This document shows positions 1 to 8,197 of a DNA stretch of 64,000 nt, piece after piece; position 1 is the first letter of the stretch, and each line of letters begins with the position of its first letter. Origin of the DNA: Aliihoeflea aestuarii (GTDB lineage Bacteria; Pseudomonadota; Alphaproteobacteria; Rhizobiales; Rhizobiaceae); contig NZ_JAAAMK010000006.1 of assembly GCF_024105665.1 (NCBI RefSeq), forward strand, positions 62,001-126,000, given 5' to 3'. Both the position numbers and the translations under genes were made by a program. The notes beneath the pieces are model-generated. The model did not search any database and was not told the origin of the DNA. It worked only from the letters and a program-made list of their open reading frames with translations.

Positions 1-285
1 GCAAAGCGCTTCGTCGTCCTTGATTCCGGCATCGGCAAGCGCCAGCCCGGCCGTATAGGTGCCGAGCCGCTGCCAGGTTTCCATCTGGCGCTGGTCGCCG
101 CGCTTGGGAATCTGTTGGCTCCAGTCAAGCTGGGGCAGGGGGTGCACGGTGTAGGGCGCGAAGCGCTCGCCGTCGAAGACGGCTTTGGCGTTGCCTGACG
201 ACAGCACCGACCAGTGCGTGTCCGTTCCTTCGCCGAGGCAGGAAACCAGACCGATTCCAGTGATGACGACGTCGTTCGCTGTCAT
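1..285 (-). CDS. beta-ketoacyl-ACP synthase (FabF-like), 5' part only
   Basis: Ninety-five N-terminal residues are present; the rest lies beyond the left edge. The start reads MTANDVVITGIGLVSCLGEG, the N-terminal signature of KAS II-type condensing enzymes, which extend acyl-ACP by two carbons. The catalytic Cys-His-His residues are outside the window, so activity cannot be judged. The gene starts 15 bases after acpXL ends on the same strand, which points to a role in making the very-long-chain hydroxylated fatty acid of lipid A. In many rhizobial loci a fabZ-type dehydratase directly follows acpXL; here the synthase comes first. It could also be a chain-length-factor-like paralogue. Confidence 0.85.
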   Translation of the reverse strand, partial: MTANDVVITGIGLVSCLGEGTDTHWSVLSSGNAKAVFDGERFAPYTVHPLPQLDWSQQIPKRGDQRQMETWQRLGTYTAGLALADAGIKDDEALC

Positions 286-300
286 GCGCCCGCCGTCCCG

Positions 301-582
301 TCAGGCCGCCTTGGCGGCGACGAGCTGGTCGATCTTGGCGCAGAGGTTTTCCATGACGAAGTATTCCTCGGTCGAGGCCTTTCCTTCGTTGACTTCCTGC
401 GTCCACTTTTCGAGCGGGATCTTGATCCCGAATTCCTTGTCGATCGCGAACACGATGTCGAGGAAGTCGAGCGAATCGATGCCCAGATCGTCGATCGTGT
501 GGCTCTTCGGCGTGATGGTCTCGCGCTCGATCTCGCTCGTTTCGGCGATGATATCGGCAACCTTGTCGAATGTGGCTGTCAC
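301..582 (-). CDS. acpXL: acyl carrier protein AcpXL
   Basis: This 93-residue acidic protein matches AcpXL, the dedicated carrier for the 27-hydroxyoctacosanoate-type chain of rhizobial lipid A. The phosphopantetheine attachment motif GIDSLDFLD is intact, with the modified serine near residue 37. At 93 residues it is longer than housekeeping AcpP (about 78), as AcpXL usually is, with the extra residues in the C-terminal half ([12 protein letters not shown]). It heads a same-strand run with the downstream ketoacyl synthase. Presence of AcpXL is itself a marker for Hyphomicrobiales. Confidence 0.95.
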   Translation of the reverse strand: MTATFDKVADIIAETSEIERETITPKSHTIDDLGIDSLDFLDIVFAIDKEFGIKIPLEKWTQEVNEGKASTEEYFVMENLCAKIDQLVAAKAA

Positions 583-684
583 TTGATGTCCCTCGATCGA
601 GGTTGAAGAAAGAGAAGGTTCGCGCGCTCTCTAATCGGTTTTTGACGGCAGGAAAAGGGCGCTGCCGAAATTGCCGGAGAACTG

Positions 685-1242
685 TCAGTTGAAGACGATG
701 CGTCCGACCGTTTGCAGGGCGCCGTCATGGGCGGTGACGATGATCGCTTCGCCTTCGCGGGGCCGCGTGCCCAAAACCGCATCGACATAGCTGTCATGCG
801 TGACCATCACGAGAATGCCCGAACCCGTATAGGCTTCGATTTCCTCGATCAGTCTTTGCCGGCGCGCATCGGCCTCCTCGCCGTCGGCGTCGAACGGATC
901 GAGCCAGTCCACCGTTTCGACCAAGGATGCGCCGAAGGCGAGTTCGGCGGTATCCCTGGTCCGGCAGTACCTGCTGGAGAAGATCTCCTCGACCGGTGCG
1001 GCGCGCGCGGCGAAAAGCGCTCCGATTCGCCGCGCCTGCTGGCGGCCGCGCTCGGAAAGATTGCGCTGCGTGCGGCATGATTCGATGTCAAACGCGGCAG
1101 GTTCTGTGGCACCGGGAGCGTTCGCATGGTTCAAAAGCACGACCTGACCTCCGTTGCGCAGCAACGCCCATCCCGCCTCCGTCGCCGCCGCCGGAAGTGC
1201 GAGGGCAAAGGAAAGGATGGTGATGATCAAGGTGCGGTACAT
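685..1242 (-). CDS. secreted histidine phosphatase-superfamily protein with altered RHG motif
   Basis: The 185-residue product begins with a cleavable signal peptide ending near ALPAAA (residue 20), so it should be periplasmic. It has the histidine phosphatase fold: the nucleophile region at VVLLNHANAPG (His39), a downstream FSSRYCRTRDTA segment with phosphate-pocket arginines, and the second histidine in VMVTHDS. The arginine that normally precedes the catalytic histidine (RHG or RHA) is asparagine 38 here. The protein may be a weak or repurposed phosphatase. Substrate is unknown. It lies 102 bases upstream of acpXL on the same strand. Confidence 0.8.
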   Translation of the reverse strand: MYRTLIITILSFALALPAAATEAGWALLRNGGQVVLLNHANAPGATEPAAFDIESCRTQRNLSERGRQQARRIGALFAARAAPVEEIFSSRYCRTRDTAELAFGASLVETVDWLDPFDADGEEADARRQRLIEEIEAYTGSGILVMVTHDSYVDAVLGTRPREGEAIIVTAHDGALQTVGRIVFN

Positions 1243-1369
1243 GTAGGCTCCGGAACTGGTTTGGCCTTTTCTATATAGGTCGACCCTATCCGATCGAAAC
1301 CTCGCGGTCGCCGTCCGATTGTCGCGACCGGCGGTTGCGATGCAGCGAAGCGCGCGCTACTGCGGTTCC

Positions 1370-2323
1370 ATGTCGCCTTTGACCGAAACCACCGCCTTTG
1401 TGTTCGGGCTCGTCGCGCTCGGCTACGTGTCGGGCTGGACGGGGTTGTTGAAAAGCTCCATCGGCGATGCGCTGACCGCGTTCGCGGTATCCGTTGCGGT
1501 TCCGATTTTGCTGTTCCGCACGATCATCGAGGCCGATTTTTCGGGAGCCGCGCCGCTGACGCTCTGGGCCTGCTATTTCTTCGCCGTCGCGGTGGCGTGG
1601 GTGACGGCGCAGGTGCTGACGAGCAAGGCGTTCGGCCGCGATGCGCGCGCCAGCGTCGTGGGCGGCGTCTCGGGGTCGTTCTCCAATCTGGTGCTTCTCG
1701 GCCTGCCTCTGATTCAGGGGATTTTCGGCCGCGAGGGGCTAGAGGTCCTGTCCCTGATCGTCGCGGTCCATCTTCCGATCATGATGGCGGCGTCGATCGC
1801 GCTGTTCGAATGGGCCAATCGCGGCTCGGCGGAGGCGAGCCCCGGCGTGGCGGTCATCATCCGCGATTTCCTTTATAAGCTGGTCGCCAATCCGCTGATC
1901 GTCGGCATCCTCGCAGCGCTCGTGTGGCGGCTTGTCGGCCTCGAAATGCCCGCGCTGGGGCAGCGTTTCGTCGATACATTCGCCAATCTTGCGGGCCCCG
2001 TGGCGCTGTTCGCGATGGGCCTTTCGCTGCGGCGCATGGGAATTTCGGGCAATGTGAAGGCGGGACTGGCCTTGTCTTCCGTCAAGCTTTTCGTGATGCC
2101 CGCGGCGGCGCTCGGCGCCGCGTGGGTGCTCGACCTGTCGCCTCTGGTAGCGATGGTCGCGGTGACGGCCGCCTCGCTGCCCACGGGCGTCAATCCGTAT
2201 CTGATCGCGACCCGCTTCGGGACGGGACAGGCGCTTGCCTCCAACGTCATGACGCTTTCCACGGCGGCGGCGGCGGCGTCCACGCTGTTCTGGCTTGCCG
2301 TGGCTCAACGCCTTTTTGCCTGA
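1370..2323 (+). CDS. AEC (auxin efflux carrier) family permease
   Basis: This membrane protein of about 317 residues has roughly ten hydrophobic segments arranged in two five-helix halves, the layout of the AEC/bile-acid-arsenite-riboflavin transporter group. The ALGYVSGW start and the conserved SLPTGVNPYLIA segment near the C-terminus fit AEC permeases, which export or import small organic anions. I chose the ATG at 1370 (MSPLTETTAF), which begins just before the first helix; upstream in-frame TTG (1319) and ATG (1340) starts would add a charged stretch with no support. The substrate cannot be read from sequence. Confidence 0.85.
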   Translation: MSPLTETTAFVFGLVALGYVSGWTGLLKSSIGDALTAFAVSVAVPILLFRTIIEADFSGAAPLTLWACYFFAVAVAWVTAQVLTSKAFGRDARASVVGGVSGSFSNLVLLGLPLIQGIFGREGLEVLSLIVAVHLPIMMAASIALFEWANRGSAEASPGVAVIIRDFLYKLVANPLIVGILAALVWRLVGLEMPALGQRFVDTFANLAGPVALFAMGLSLRRMGISGNVKAGLALSSVKLFVMPAAALGAAWVLDLSPLVAMVAVTAASLPTGVNPYLIATRFGTGQALASNVMTLSTAAAAASTLFWLAVAQRLFA

Positions 2324-2399
2324 ACAGCTTGGTCCTTTGGGCGCGTTGCCTTACATCTCTCCCCGACCGACAAGACGAACCAGTTCGAGGGAGAGCGCC

Positions 2400-3857
2400 A
2401 TGCTCAAGAAGACCAGTCACTTTCTTCGCGAGGCCAACCTGATCGGCGGCGAATGGGTCCAGGCCGATTCCGGTGAGACCATAGACGTCACCAATCCCGC
2501 AAACGGCCAGAAGATCGGCACCATCCCTAAGGGTGGCGCTGCCGAGACGCGCCGTGCGATTGAAGCCGCGCACGAGGCGTTCAAGTCCTTTCGCAAGACG
2601 AGCGCGCTCGACCGTTCGAAGATGCTGCGCAAGCTCCACGACGCCCTGATGGACAATCAGGACGCGCTTGCCGAGCTTTTGACGATGGAACAAGGCAAGT
2701 CCCTGACCGAATCGAAGGCCGAGATCGGCGCGTCCGCCGCCTATATCCTCTGGTTCGCCGAGGAAGCGCGCCGCGCCTATGGCGATGTGATCCCGTCGCC
2801 ATGGACGGACCGGCGAATCCTCGTCACGAGGGAGCCGGTCGGCGTGGTCGCCGCCATCACGCCATGGAACTTCCCGTCCTCCATGTTGTCGCGCAAGATC
2901 GGCCCGGCGATCGCGGCCGGCTGCACCGCGGTCGTCAAACCGGCGACACAGACGCCCTATTCGGGGCTGGCCTGGGGTGCGCTTTGCGAGGAAGCCGGCA
3001 TTCCCAAGGGCGTCGTCAACGTCGTTACCGGCGGCGCGAGCGAGATCGGCAAGGAATTGTCGACCAATCCGCTCGTCAAGAAGATCACCTTCACCGGCTC
3101 GACGGAGGTCGGCAAGATTCTGATCGGTCAGTCCGCATCGACCGTCAAGAAAGTGTCGATGGAACTGGGCGGCAATGCGCCGTTCCTCGTTTTCGACGAT
3201 GCCGACATCGACCGCGCGGTCGAGGGTGCGGTCGCCGCGAAATACCGCAATTCCGGCCAGACCTGCGTGTGTACCAACCGCTTTTTCGTGCAGGCCGGAA
3301 TTTATGACGAGTTCGTCGAGAAGTTCGCCAAGGCTTCGGCCAGGCTCAAGGTTGGTCCCGGTCTCGAAGCCGGTGTCCAGCAGGGGCCGCTGATCGACGT
3401 GAAAGCCGTCGAGAAGGTCGAGGAATTCGTTGCCGATGCCAAGGCCAAGGGCGGCAAGGTCGTCACCGGCGGCAACCGCCACGAGCTCGGCGGTTCGTTC
3501 TTCCAGCCGACCGTGATCGCGGACGCCAAGCCCGACATGAAATTCATGAAGGACGAGATTTTCGGTCCCGTCGCGCCCGTCTTCCGCTTCGAAAAGGAAG
3601 AAGAGGCCGTCGAACTCGCCAACGACACCGAATTCGGCCTCGCCTGCTATTTTTACACGGGCGATCTCGGCCGCGTCTTCCGCGTGATGGAGGGCCTGAA
3701 ATACGGCATGGTCGGCGTCAATGAAGGTATCATCACGACGCCCGAGGCGCCGTTCGGCGGCGTCAAGGAATCGGGGCTCGGTCGCGAGGGCGGGCATCAG
3801 GGCATCGAGGACTATCTCGACACCAAATATGTCTGCATCGGCGGGCTCGGCCTCTAA
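2400..3857 (+). CDS. gabD: NAD(P)-dependent succinate-semialdehyde dehydrogenase
   Basis: The 485-residue protein is a class I aldehyde dehydrogenase closest to GabD, which oxidises succinate semialdehyde to succinate in the GABA shunt. Key parts are visible: the TPWNFP substrate segment, the cofactor loop FTGSTEVGK, catalytic Glu255 in SMELGGNAP and nucleophile Cys289 in NSGQTCVC. A GAGGGAGAG ribosome site sits a few bases before the ATG at 2400. Glutarate semialdehyde dehydrogenase (DavD) is the main alternative and is hard to separate by eye. The neighbouring AEC permease could supply substrate, but that is inference. Confidence 0.88.
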   Translation: MLKKTSHFLREANLIGGEWVQADSGETIDVTNPANGQKIGTIPKGGAAETRRAIEAAHEAFKSFRKTSALDRSKMLRKLHDALMDNQDALAELLTMEQGKSLTESKAEIGASAAYILWFAEEARRAYGDVIPSPWTDRRILVTREPVGVVAAITPWNFPSSMLSRKIGPAIAAGCTAVVKPATQTPYSGLAWGALCEEAGIPKGVVNVVTGGASEIGKELSTNPLVKKITFTGSTEVGKILIGQSASTVKKVSMELGGNAPFLVFDDADIDRAVEGAVAAKYRNSGQTCVCTNRFFVQAGIYDEFVEKFAKASARLKVGPGLEAGVQQGPLIDVKAVEKVEEFVADAKAKGGKVVTGGNRHELGGSFFQPTVIADAKPDMKFMKDEIFGPVAPVFRFEKEEEAVELANDTEFGLACYFYTGDLGRVFRVMEGLKYGMVGVNEGIITTPEAPFGGVKESGLGREGGHQGIEDYLDTKYVCIGGLGL

Positions 3858-3866
3858 GAAACGAAA

Positions 3867-3899
3867 AACGGCGTGGACGACTCAGTCGTCCGCGCCGTT
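3867..3899 (-). terminator. terminator hairpin shared by gabD and the PAS gene
   Basis: Two 15-base arms, 3867-3881 and 3885-3899, pair with a single G-U wobble and leave a three-base loop. The loop (3882-3884) is the stop codon of the convergent PAS gene. On the minus strand the hairpin runs straight into a short T tract, and an A run precedes it on the plus strand, so it best terminates the minus-strand gene and may also stop gabD transcripts. Confidence 0.8.
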
Positions 3900-4514
3900 C
3901 GACCGTCCGCCATCGTGAACGACCAGATGGCGCACGCGGCGCGCGCCATGTGTTTCGGTCGGCTCGATGATATCGGGTGCAAGGCTCGGCGTGCGCGCGC
4001 CGACATCGCGCAGCGGCACGGCATCGGGATCGATCAGCCGTGCTCCGTGGAGATCGAGCTGTGCCACTGGATGCGATCCGAGCCAGAACGGCCGTTCGTC
4101 GGCGCACAGAAGGCCGATGGTTCGCTGCACGCCGGGACCTGCATGCAGCGGCAACAGGAGAAGTTCGAAATCGGCCTCGCGTCCTTGACTGGTGCCTGCA
4201 CGCGCGTCCAGCACGATCGTCGCCTGCTGGTTCAGGCTCGTTTCCACCAGCGCCGAAATGGTGACCCTGTCGTCGAAGCGCCACAGATCGCGAAAGTGCG
4301 TATGGCGCAGCTCCTGTCCGAACACCGAGCACAGACGCGTGCCCGCCAGCCGGAAGCGTACCGACCGGTCGTCGTCGAATTCGAGGATGAAGATGTCGGG
4401 CAGCCATTTGCGAATTGCCGTCGGGTCGATTTCCGACCGTGACGGCGCAGGGCGACCCGCGCGCAGCATGTTCCAATATCGGAACATCGCGGTCGTGCCG
4501 TCCATTCTCATCAT
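3882..4514 (-). CDS. PAS domain-containing protein (PAS_5 type)
   Basis: This 210-residue soluble protein resembles the alphaproteobacterial single-PAS family typified by an N-terminal FRYWNMLRAGR-like stretch and a core reading LPDIFILEFDDDRSVRFRLAGTRLCSVFGQEL. No output domain, membrane segment or kinase motif is visible, so it may be a sensor subunit or an adaptor. An AGGAG site at 4519-4523 (minus strand) fits either of two tandem ATG codons at 4514 or 4511. It is convergent with gabD and alone on its strand. Function is unknown. Confidence 0.75.
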   Translation of the reverse strand: MMRMDGTTAMFRYWNMLRAGRPAPSRSEIDPTAIRKWLPDIFILEFDDDRSVRFRLAGTRLCSVFGQELRHTHFRDLWRFDDRVTISALVETSLNQQATIVLDARAGTSQGREADFELLLLPLHAGPGVQRTIGLLCADERPFWLGSHPVAQLDLHGARLIDPDAVPLRDVGARTPSLAPDIIEPTETHGARRVRHLVVHDGGRSNGADD

Positions 4515-4680
4515 CCAGCTCCTGTCCCGATCGTCTCGAAATGAAACGACTCGTGTCGTCGATGCTCTTTACATGGCCAAGGATGCAGGTCGCGTGCCAC
4601 CCCTGTTAGGAGTTCTTAACGCCTCTCCGGCCCGTTAAGGTTAACGAATGGTTTCGATTGCCGCGCGAGCGACTTCGTGG

Positions 4681-4786
4681 GAACGTGAATTTACGGGAAG
4701 CAAGCGTTTCGACACTCCAGTCTCGAAACGGGGAGCACAGGGGCTCGATCTGGCCGTCTGAAGGCAAGCCTTCGGACGGCCTTTTT
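4681..4786 (+). ncRNA. candidate small RNA with two hairpins
   Basis: This stretch has a perfect 8-bp hairpin (arms 4705-4712 and 4723-4730) followed by a strong rho-independent terminator at 4752-4786. No plus-strand gene lies between the PAS gene start (4514, opposite strand) and the terminator, so the terminator must end a short independent transcript. No convincing open reading frame with a ribosome site lies inside. The 5' end is not defined by sequence; 4681 is an estimate. I do not recognise the RNA family. Confidence 0.5.
4752..4786 (+). terminator. strong rho-independent terminator without an upstream coding gene
   Basis: A 13-bp stem (4752-4764 with 4769-4781, one G-U wobble) and a CAAG loop are followed by five T residues at 4782-4786. 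It lies 68 bases before the rhomboid gene start and has no coding gene upstream on the same strand. Confidence 0.85.
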
Positions 4787-4853
4787 CTGTCGGCACGGGC
4801 TGGCGAAGAGGTATGCGTGCCTCTATGTGCGGTTGCATGCGCGAGACCATACG

Positions 4854-5576
4854 ATGAACGACGCCCGCCCGATCGACCGTCCCGACGAAGGGGAGTGGCG
4901 CGAAACGCCGCCGCCGAAACGCGAGCCGGTTTTCAATCTCCCCATGATCGTCACCGTTCTGATCGTGCTTTGCGCGGGCATCCATGCCGTTCGCGAACTC
5001 GTCTTGACCGATCAGCAGAATATCGAACTTCTGGTCCGGTTTGCGTTCATCCCGATCCGCTATTCCGGCCTCTACGACATCGACATCTATGCCTGGGTCA
5101 GCCCGGTTACATATGCGTTCCTGCATGGCGGTGTGGCGCATCTCCTCGTCAACATGGTCTGGCTGGCCGCATTCGGCTCACCATTGGCGCACCGGATTGG
5201 CTGGGTCCGCTTTCTGGCGTTCTGGGTGTTCACGTCGGTGGCAGCCGTCGCCCTGCACTACATCCTGCATTCCGGCGACCCGACGCCGGTCGTGGGTGCA
5301 TCGGGCGCGATCTCGGGCATGATGGGAGCAGCGGCGCGCTTCGCGTTCCAGGTCGACCGCTTTGCCGGAAAATCTGCCTTCCGTGGGCCGATCCTGCCCG
5401 TCGGCGTCGTGCTTCGCCATCGCATGACCTTCACGTTTCTTGCGGTCTGGTTCGTCATCAATCTGGCGATGGGAATCGGCTTTGCCGCGCCGGGCGTCGG
5501 GCAGATCGCCTGGGAAGCCCATATCGGCGGGCTGCTCGCCGGCTTTTTCGGTTTGAGCCTGTTCGATCGCCGCTGA
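4854..5576 (+). CDS. rhomboid family intramembrane serine protease
   Basis: The 240-residue protein has six or seven hydrophobic helices and the full rhomboid active site: Ser150 in GASGAISG and His213 in EAHIGG, with Asn100 in the HLLVNMVWL helix and the HGG motif after helix one. Rhomboids cleave transmembrane substrates within the inner membrane. The N-terminus is a 25-residue proline- and acid-rich cytoplasmic tail. I chose the ATG at 4854; a GTG at 4827 is also in frame but adds a short, unlikely leader. Its substrate cannot be inferred from neighbours. Confidence 0.9.
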   Translation: MNDARPIDRPDEGEWRETPPPKREPVFNLPMIVTVLIVLCAGIHAVRELVLTDQQNIELLVRFAFIPIRYSGLYDIDIYAWVSPVTYAFLHGGVAHLLVNMVWLAAFGSPLAHRIGWVRFLAFWVFTSVAAVALHYILHSGDPTPVVGASGAISGMMGAAARFAFQVDRFAGKSAFRGPILPVGVVLRHRMTFTFLAVWFVINLAMGIGFAAPGVGQIAWEAHIGGLLAGFFGLSLFDRR

Positions 5577-5654
5577 AACCCTTGGAAAAGCGCGCGTTCT
5601 TGAAATAATGGCGCGGTGAGGGCACCATGCATCATTGTGCGCAAGGAGGAAGCC

Positions 5655-6086
5655 ATGACCGTAAAAGCCATTCTCGATGCCAAGGGCCGTGACGTAATGA
5701 CGGTCTCGCCCGACATCACGCTGGCCGAGGCGGCGCGCCTGCTTGGCGAAAAGCGCATCGGCGCGGTGGTCGTGACGGCGGATGGCCAGAAAATCGCCGG
5801 AATCCTTTCCGAACGCGATATCGTGCGCCAGATCGGCATCAACGGCGCGGCGGCGCTTGAGGAGCGCGTGTCGAGCGCGATGACCGCCAAGGTGCGAACT
5901 TGCCAGGACGGCCACACCGTCAATCAGGTCATGGAGATCATGACGCAGTCGCGCTTCCGCCATCTGCCCGTCGAGCGCGACGGCAAACTTGCCGGCATCA
6001 TTTCCATCGGCGACGTGGTGAAGCGGCGCATCGAGGATGTCGAGCGCGAGGCCGAGGAAATCAAGCAATATATCGCGACCGCTTGA
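5655..6086 (+). CDS. paired CBS-domain protein
   Basis: The 143-residue product consists of two CBS repeats (about residues 10-60 and 75-130) and nothing else, a stand-alone Bateman module that usually binds adenine nucleotides or NAD(H). The sequence begins MTVKAILDAKGRDVMTVSPD and contains the expected GILSERDIVR and GIISIGDVVKRR ends of each repeat. An excellent ribosome site, AAGGAGGA, sits about five bases before the ATG. Partner and ligand are not evident from the context. Confidence 0.9.
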   Translation: MTVKAILDAKGRDVMTVSPDITLAEAARLLGEKRIGAVVVTADGQKIAGILSERDIVRQIGINGAAALEERVSSAMTAKVRTCQDGHTVNQVMEIMTQSRFRHLPVERDGKLAGIISIGDVVKRRIEDVEREAEEIKQYIATA

Positions 6087-6093
6087 GAGCGGT

Positions 6094-6114
6094 GGCCGGG
6101 CATCGCGCCCGGCC
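6094..6114. terminator. hairpin between convergent CBS and YjhX genes
   Basis: Perfect 8-bp GC-rich arms (6094-6101 and 6107-6114) with a five-base loop lie in the 36-base gap between two converging genes. There is no T run longer than two, so efficiency is uncertain. Confidence 0.55.
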
Positions 6115-6122
6115 TTGGCTCG

Positions 6123-6377
6123 TCAGCGATTATCCTGTTCGGCCCGGACGAGTGCGAGGCCCCGCCGCGTGACGCGATAAGGGCCGCCGCCTGACGAGGC
6201 GATCGCTCCCTTTCGTTTCAGCTTGCGGAAAAGCACCAGATCGACGCCCGGCAGACGCCAGCCGTCGCGCGTGAATGCCCTTACATCGTCGATCTTCTTT
6301 TCAGTCTTTTCGACCTCGATGCGCCCGCCCTGTGCGAGCAGGTGGAGAATGCGCTGTTCGGCGCGGGAAATGTCCAT
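6123..6377 (-). CDS. YjhX family (UPF0386) protein
   Basis: This 84-residue basic protein begins MDISRAEQRILHLLAQGGRI, the hallmark of the YjhX/UPF0386 family, and has a winged-helix look with a C-terminal PYRVTRRGLALV. In E. coli YjhX is listed as the toxin of a putative toxin-antitoxin pair with YjhQ, an acetyltransferase. No acetyltransferase lies next to it here, so a toxin role is unsupported; a small DNA-binding protein is equally plausible. The start at 6377 follows the family; an upstream in-frame start at 6437 would add 20 residues. Confidence 0.8.
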   Translation of the reverse strand: MDISRAEQRILHLLAQGGRIEVEKTEKKIDDVRAFTRDGWRLPGVDLVLFRKLKRKGAIASSGGGPYRVTRRGLALVRAEQDNR

Positions 6378-6687
6378 TTCGTGTGTCCGTGGAAAAGCCG
6401 GCGTAACGCCGATGAAAATCGCCGCGGCCGTTGGCACGGCGCGGTCGGTTCAGCTTTTCTGCCCTGCCTCAGGAAGAGGTCAGGGCCTTATCGGGACTCA
6501 CTGGAATTGGACATAAAGGCTCCATGAAGGACGCAATGGATATAGAATCCATGGCCGGATTTGTCCATTGCCGGGCGACGTCGCCGCGCTCGACACTTGC
6601 CACCCGGCCTCGTTTGGACTAGCGACACGGCAAGGTCCGCGCACACCGCGTGCCCCATGTTTTTTACGAATTTACGCCAGGCATCCC
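6378..6687. other. gene-free divergent region between yjhX and gatB
   Basis: About 310 bases separate two divergent genes and should hold both promoters. A short inverted repeat, ATGGAT with ATCCAT around 6536-6552, is visible, but no convincing promoter, riboswitch or open reading frame could be assigned. Confidence 0.4.
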
Positions 6688-8187
6688 ATGACGCTCATCG
6701 ACACCCGCACGCCCGACCCCAAGCGCCTCGTCTCCGGCGCGACCGGCGATTGGGAAATCATCATCGGCATGGAAATCCATGCGCAGGTGTCGTCGCAATC
6801 GAAGCTGTTTTCCGGTGCCTCGACCACCTTCGGCGCGGCCCCCAACGCCAATGTCAGCCTCGTCGACGCGGCCATGCCCGGCATGCTGCCGGTCATCAAC
6901 GAGGAGTGCGTCAAACAGGCGATCCGCACGGGGCTCGGTCTGAAGGCGGAAATCAACCATCGCTCTGTCTTCGACCGCAAGAACTATTTCTATCCCGACC
7001 TGCCGCAGGGCTACCAGATTTCGCAGTTCAAGCAGCCGATCGTCGGCGAGGGCGTCGTCCAGGTGCAGGTCGGACCGGACCGCAAAGGCGAGTTCGAGGA
7101 AATCGAGATCGGCATCGAGCGCCTGCATCTGGAGCAGGACGCCGGCAAGTCGATGCACGACCAGCACCCGACCATGTCCTATGTTGATTTGAACCGCTCG
7201 GGCGTGGCGCTGATGGAGATCGTCTCGAAGCCCGATCTGCGCTCGGCCGACGAGGCCAAGGCCTATGTTACCAAGCTGCGCACGATCATGCGTTATCTTG
7301 GCACCTGCGACGGCAACATGGACGAAGGTTCGCTTCGCGCGGACGTCAACGTGTCCGTGCGCCGTCCGGGCGAAGAATTCGGCACACGCTGCGAGATCAA
7401 GAACGTCAATTCGATCCGTTTCATCGGACAGGCGATCGAGTCCGAAGCGCGTCGCCAGATCGCAATCCTCGAGGATGGTGGCAAGATCGATCAGGAAACG
7501 CGCCTGTTCGACCCGAACAAGGGCGAAACGCGCTCCATGCGATCGAAGGAAGAAGCGCATGACTACCGCTATTTCCCCGATCCTGATCTTCTGCCGCTCG
7601 AATTCGATCAGGCATATGTCGACGCACTCGCCGCGCATCTGCCCGAACTTCCCGACGACAAGCGCGCGCGCCTGATCGAGGGCCTTGGCCTTTCGGTCTA
7701 CGATGCCTCGATCCTCGTCTCCGAAAAGGCGATCGCCGACTATTACGAAAAGGTCGCCGAAGGCCGCGACGGCAAGGCTGCCGCCAACTGGGTCATCAAC
7801 GACCTTCTCGGCGCGCTGAACAAGGCCGGCAAGGACATCGCCGAATCGCCCGTTTCGCCTGATCAACTCGGCGCAGTCGTCGATCTGATCAAGGAAGGCG
7901 TCATTTCCGGCAAGATCGCCAAGGACCTCTTCGAGATCGTCTGGAATGAGGGCGGTGACCCGCGCGCTTTGGTCGAAGAACGCGGCATGAAGCAGGTGAC
8001 GGATACCGGCGCGATCGAAAAGGCCGTGGACGAGGTCATCGCCGCGAACCCGGATAAGGTCGAGCAGGCAAAGGCCAAGCCCACTATGGCCGGCTGGTTC
8101 GTCGGTCAGGTGATGAAGGCGACGGGCGGCAAGGCCAATCCGCAGGCCGTCAGCGACCTCGTCAAGGCCCGGCTCGGCATTGAGTGA
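6688..8187 (+). CDS. gatB: aspartyl/glutamyl-tRNA amidotransferase subunit B
   Basis: The 499-residue protein is GatB, the kinase/tRNA-binding subunit of GatCAB, which converts Glu-tRNA(Gln) and Asp-tRNA(Asn) to the amides. The GMEIHAQV start of the cradle domain, the [16 protein letters not shown] segment, and the C-terminal YqeY-like tail ([21 protein letters not shown]) are all present, and the length is normal. gatC and gatA are not in the window. The ATG at 6688 matches the usual family N-terminus; longer in-frame starts read through low-quality sequence. A GNAT gene follows immediately. Confidence 0.97.
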   Translation: MTLIDTRTPDPKRLVSGATGDWEIIIGMEIHAQVSSQSKLFSGASTTFGAAPNANVSLVDAAMPGMLPVINEECVKQAIRTGLGLKAEINHRSVFDRKNYFYPDLPQGYQISQFKQPIVGEGVVQVQVGPDRKGEFEEIEIGIERLHLEQDAGKSMHDQHPTMSYVDLNRSGVALMEIVSKPDLRSADEAKAYVTKLRTIMRYLGTCDGNMDEGSLRADVNVSVRRPGEEFGTRCEIKNVNSIRFIGQAIESEARRQIAILEDGGKIDQETRLFDPNKGETRSMRSKEEAHDYRYFPDPDLLPLEFDQAYVDALAAHLPELPDDKRARLIEGLGLSVYDASILVSEKAIADYYEKVAEGRDGKAAANWVINDLLGALNKAGKDIAESPVSPDQLGAVVDLIKEGVISGKIAKDLFEIVWNEGGDPRALVEERGMKQVTDTGAIEKAVDEVIAANPDKVEQAKAKPTMAGWFVGQVMKATGGKANPQAVSDLVKARLGIE

Positions 8188-8197
8188 TCAGTCCCTG

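Noticed and set aside
4616-4645. TTAA-containing motif resembling a CtrA site
   Set aside because: The spacing between TTAA halves does not match the seven-base CtrA consensus. The same applies to TTAACC...GGTTAA near 63812-63834.
6123-6377. YjhX as a working toxin of a toxin-antitoxin pair
   Set aside because: No acetyltransferase or other antitoxin gene is adjacent, so the toxin role cannot be supported from this sequence.
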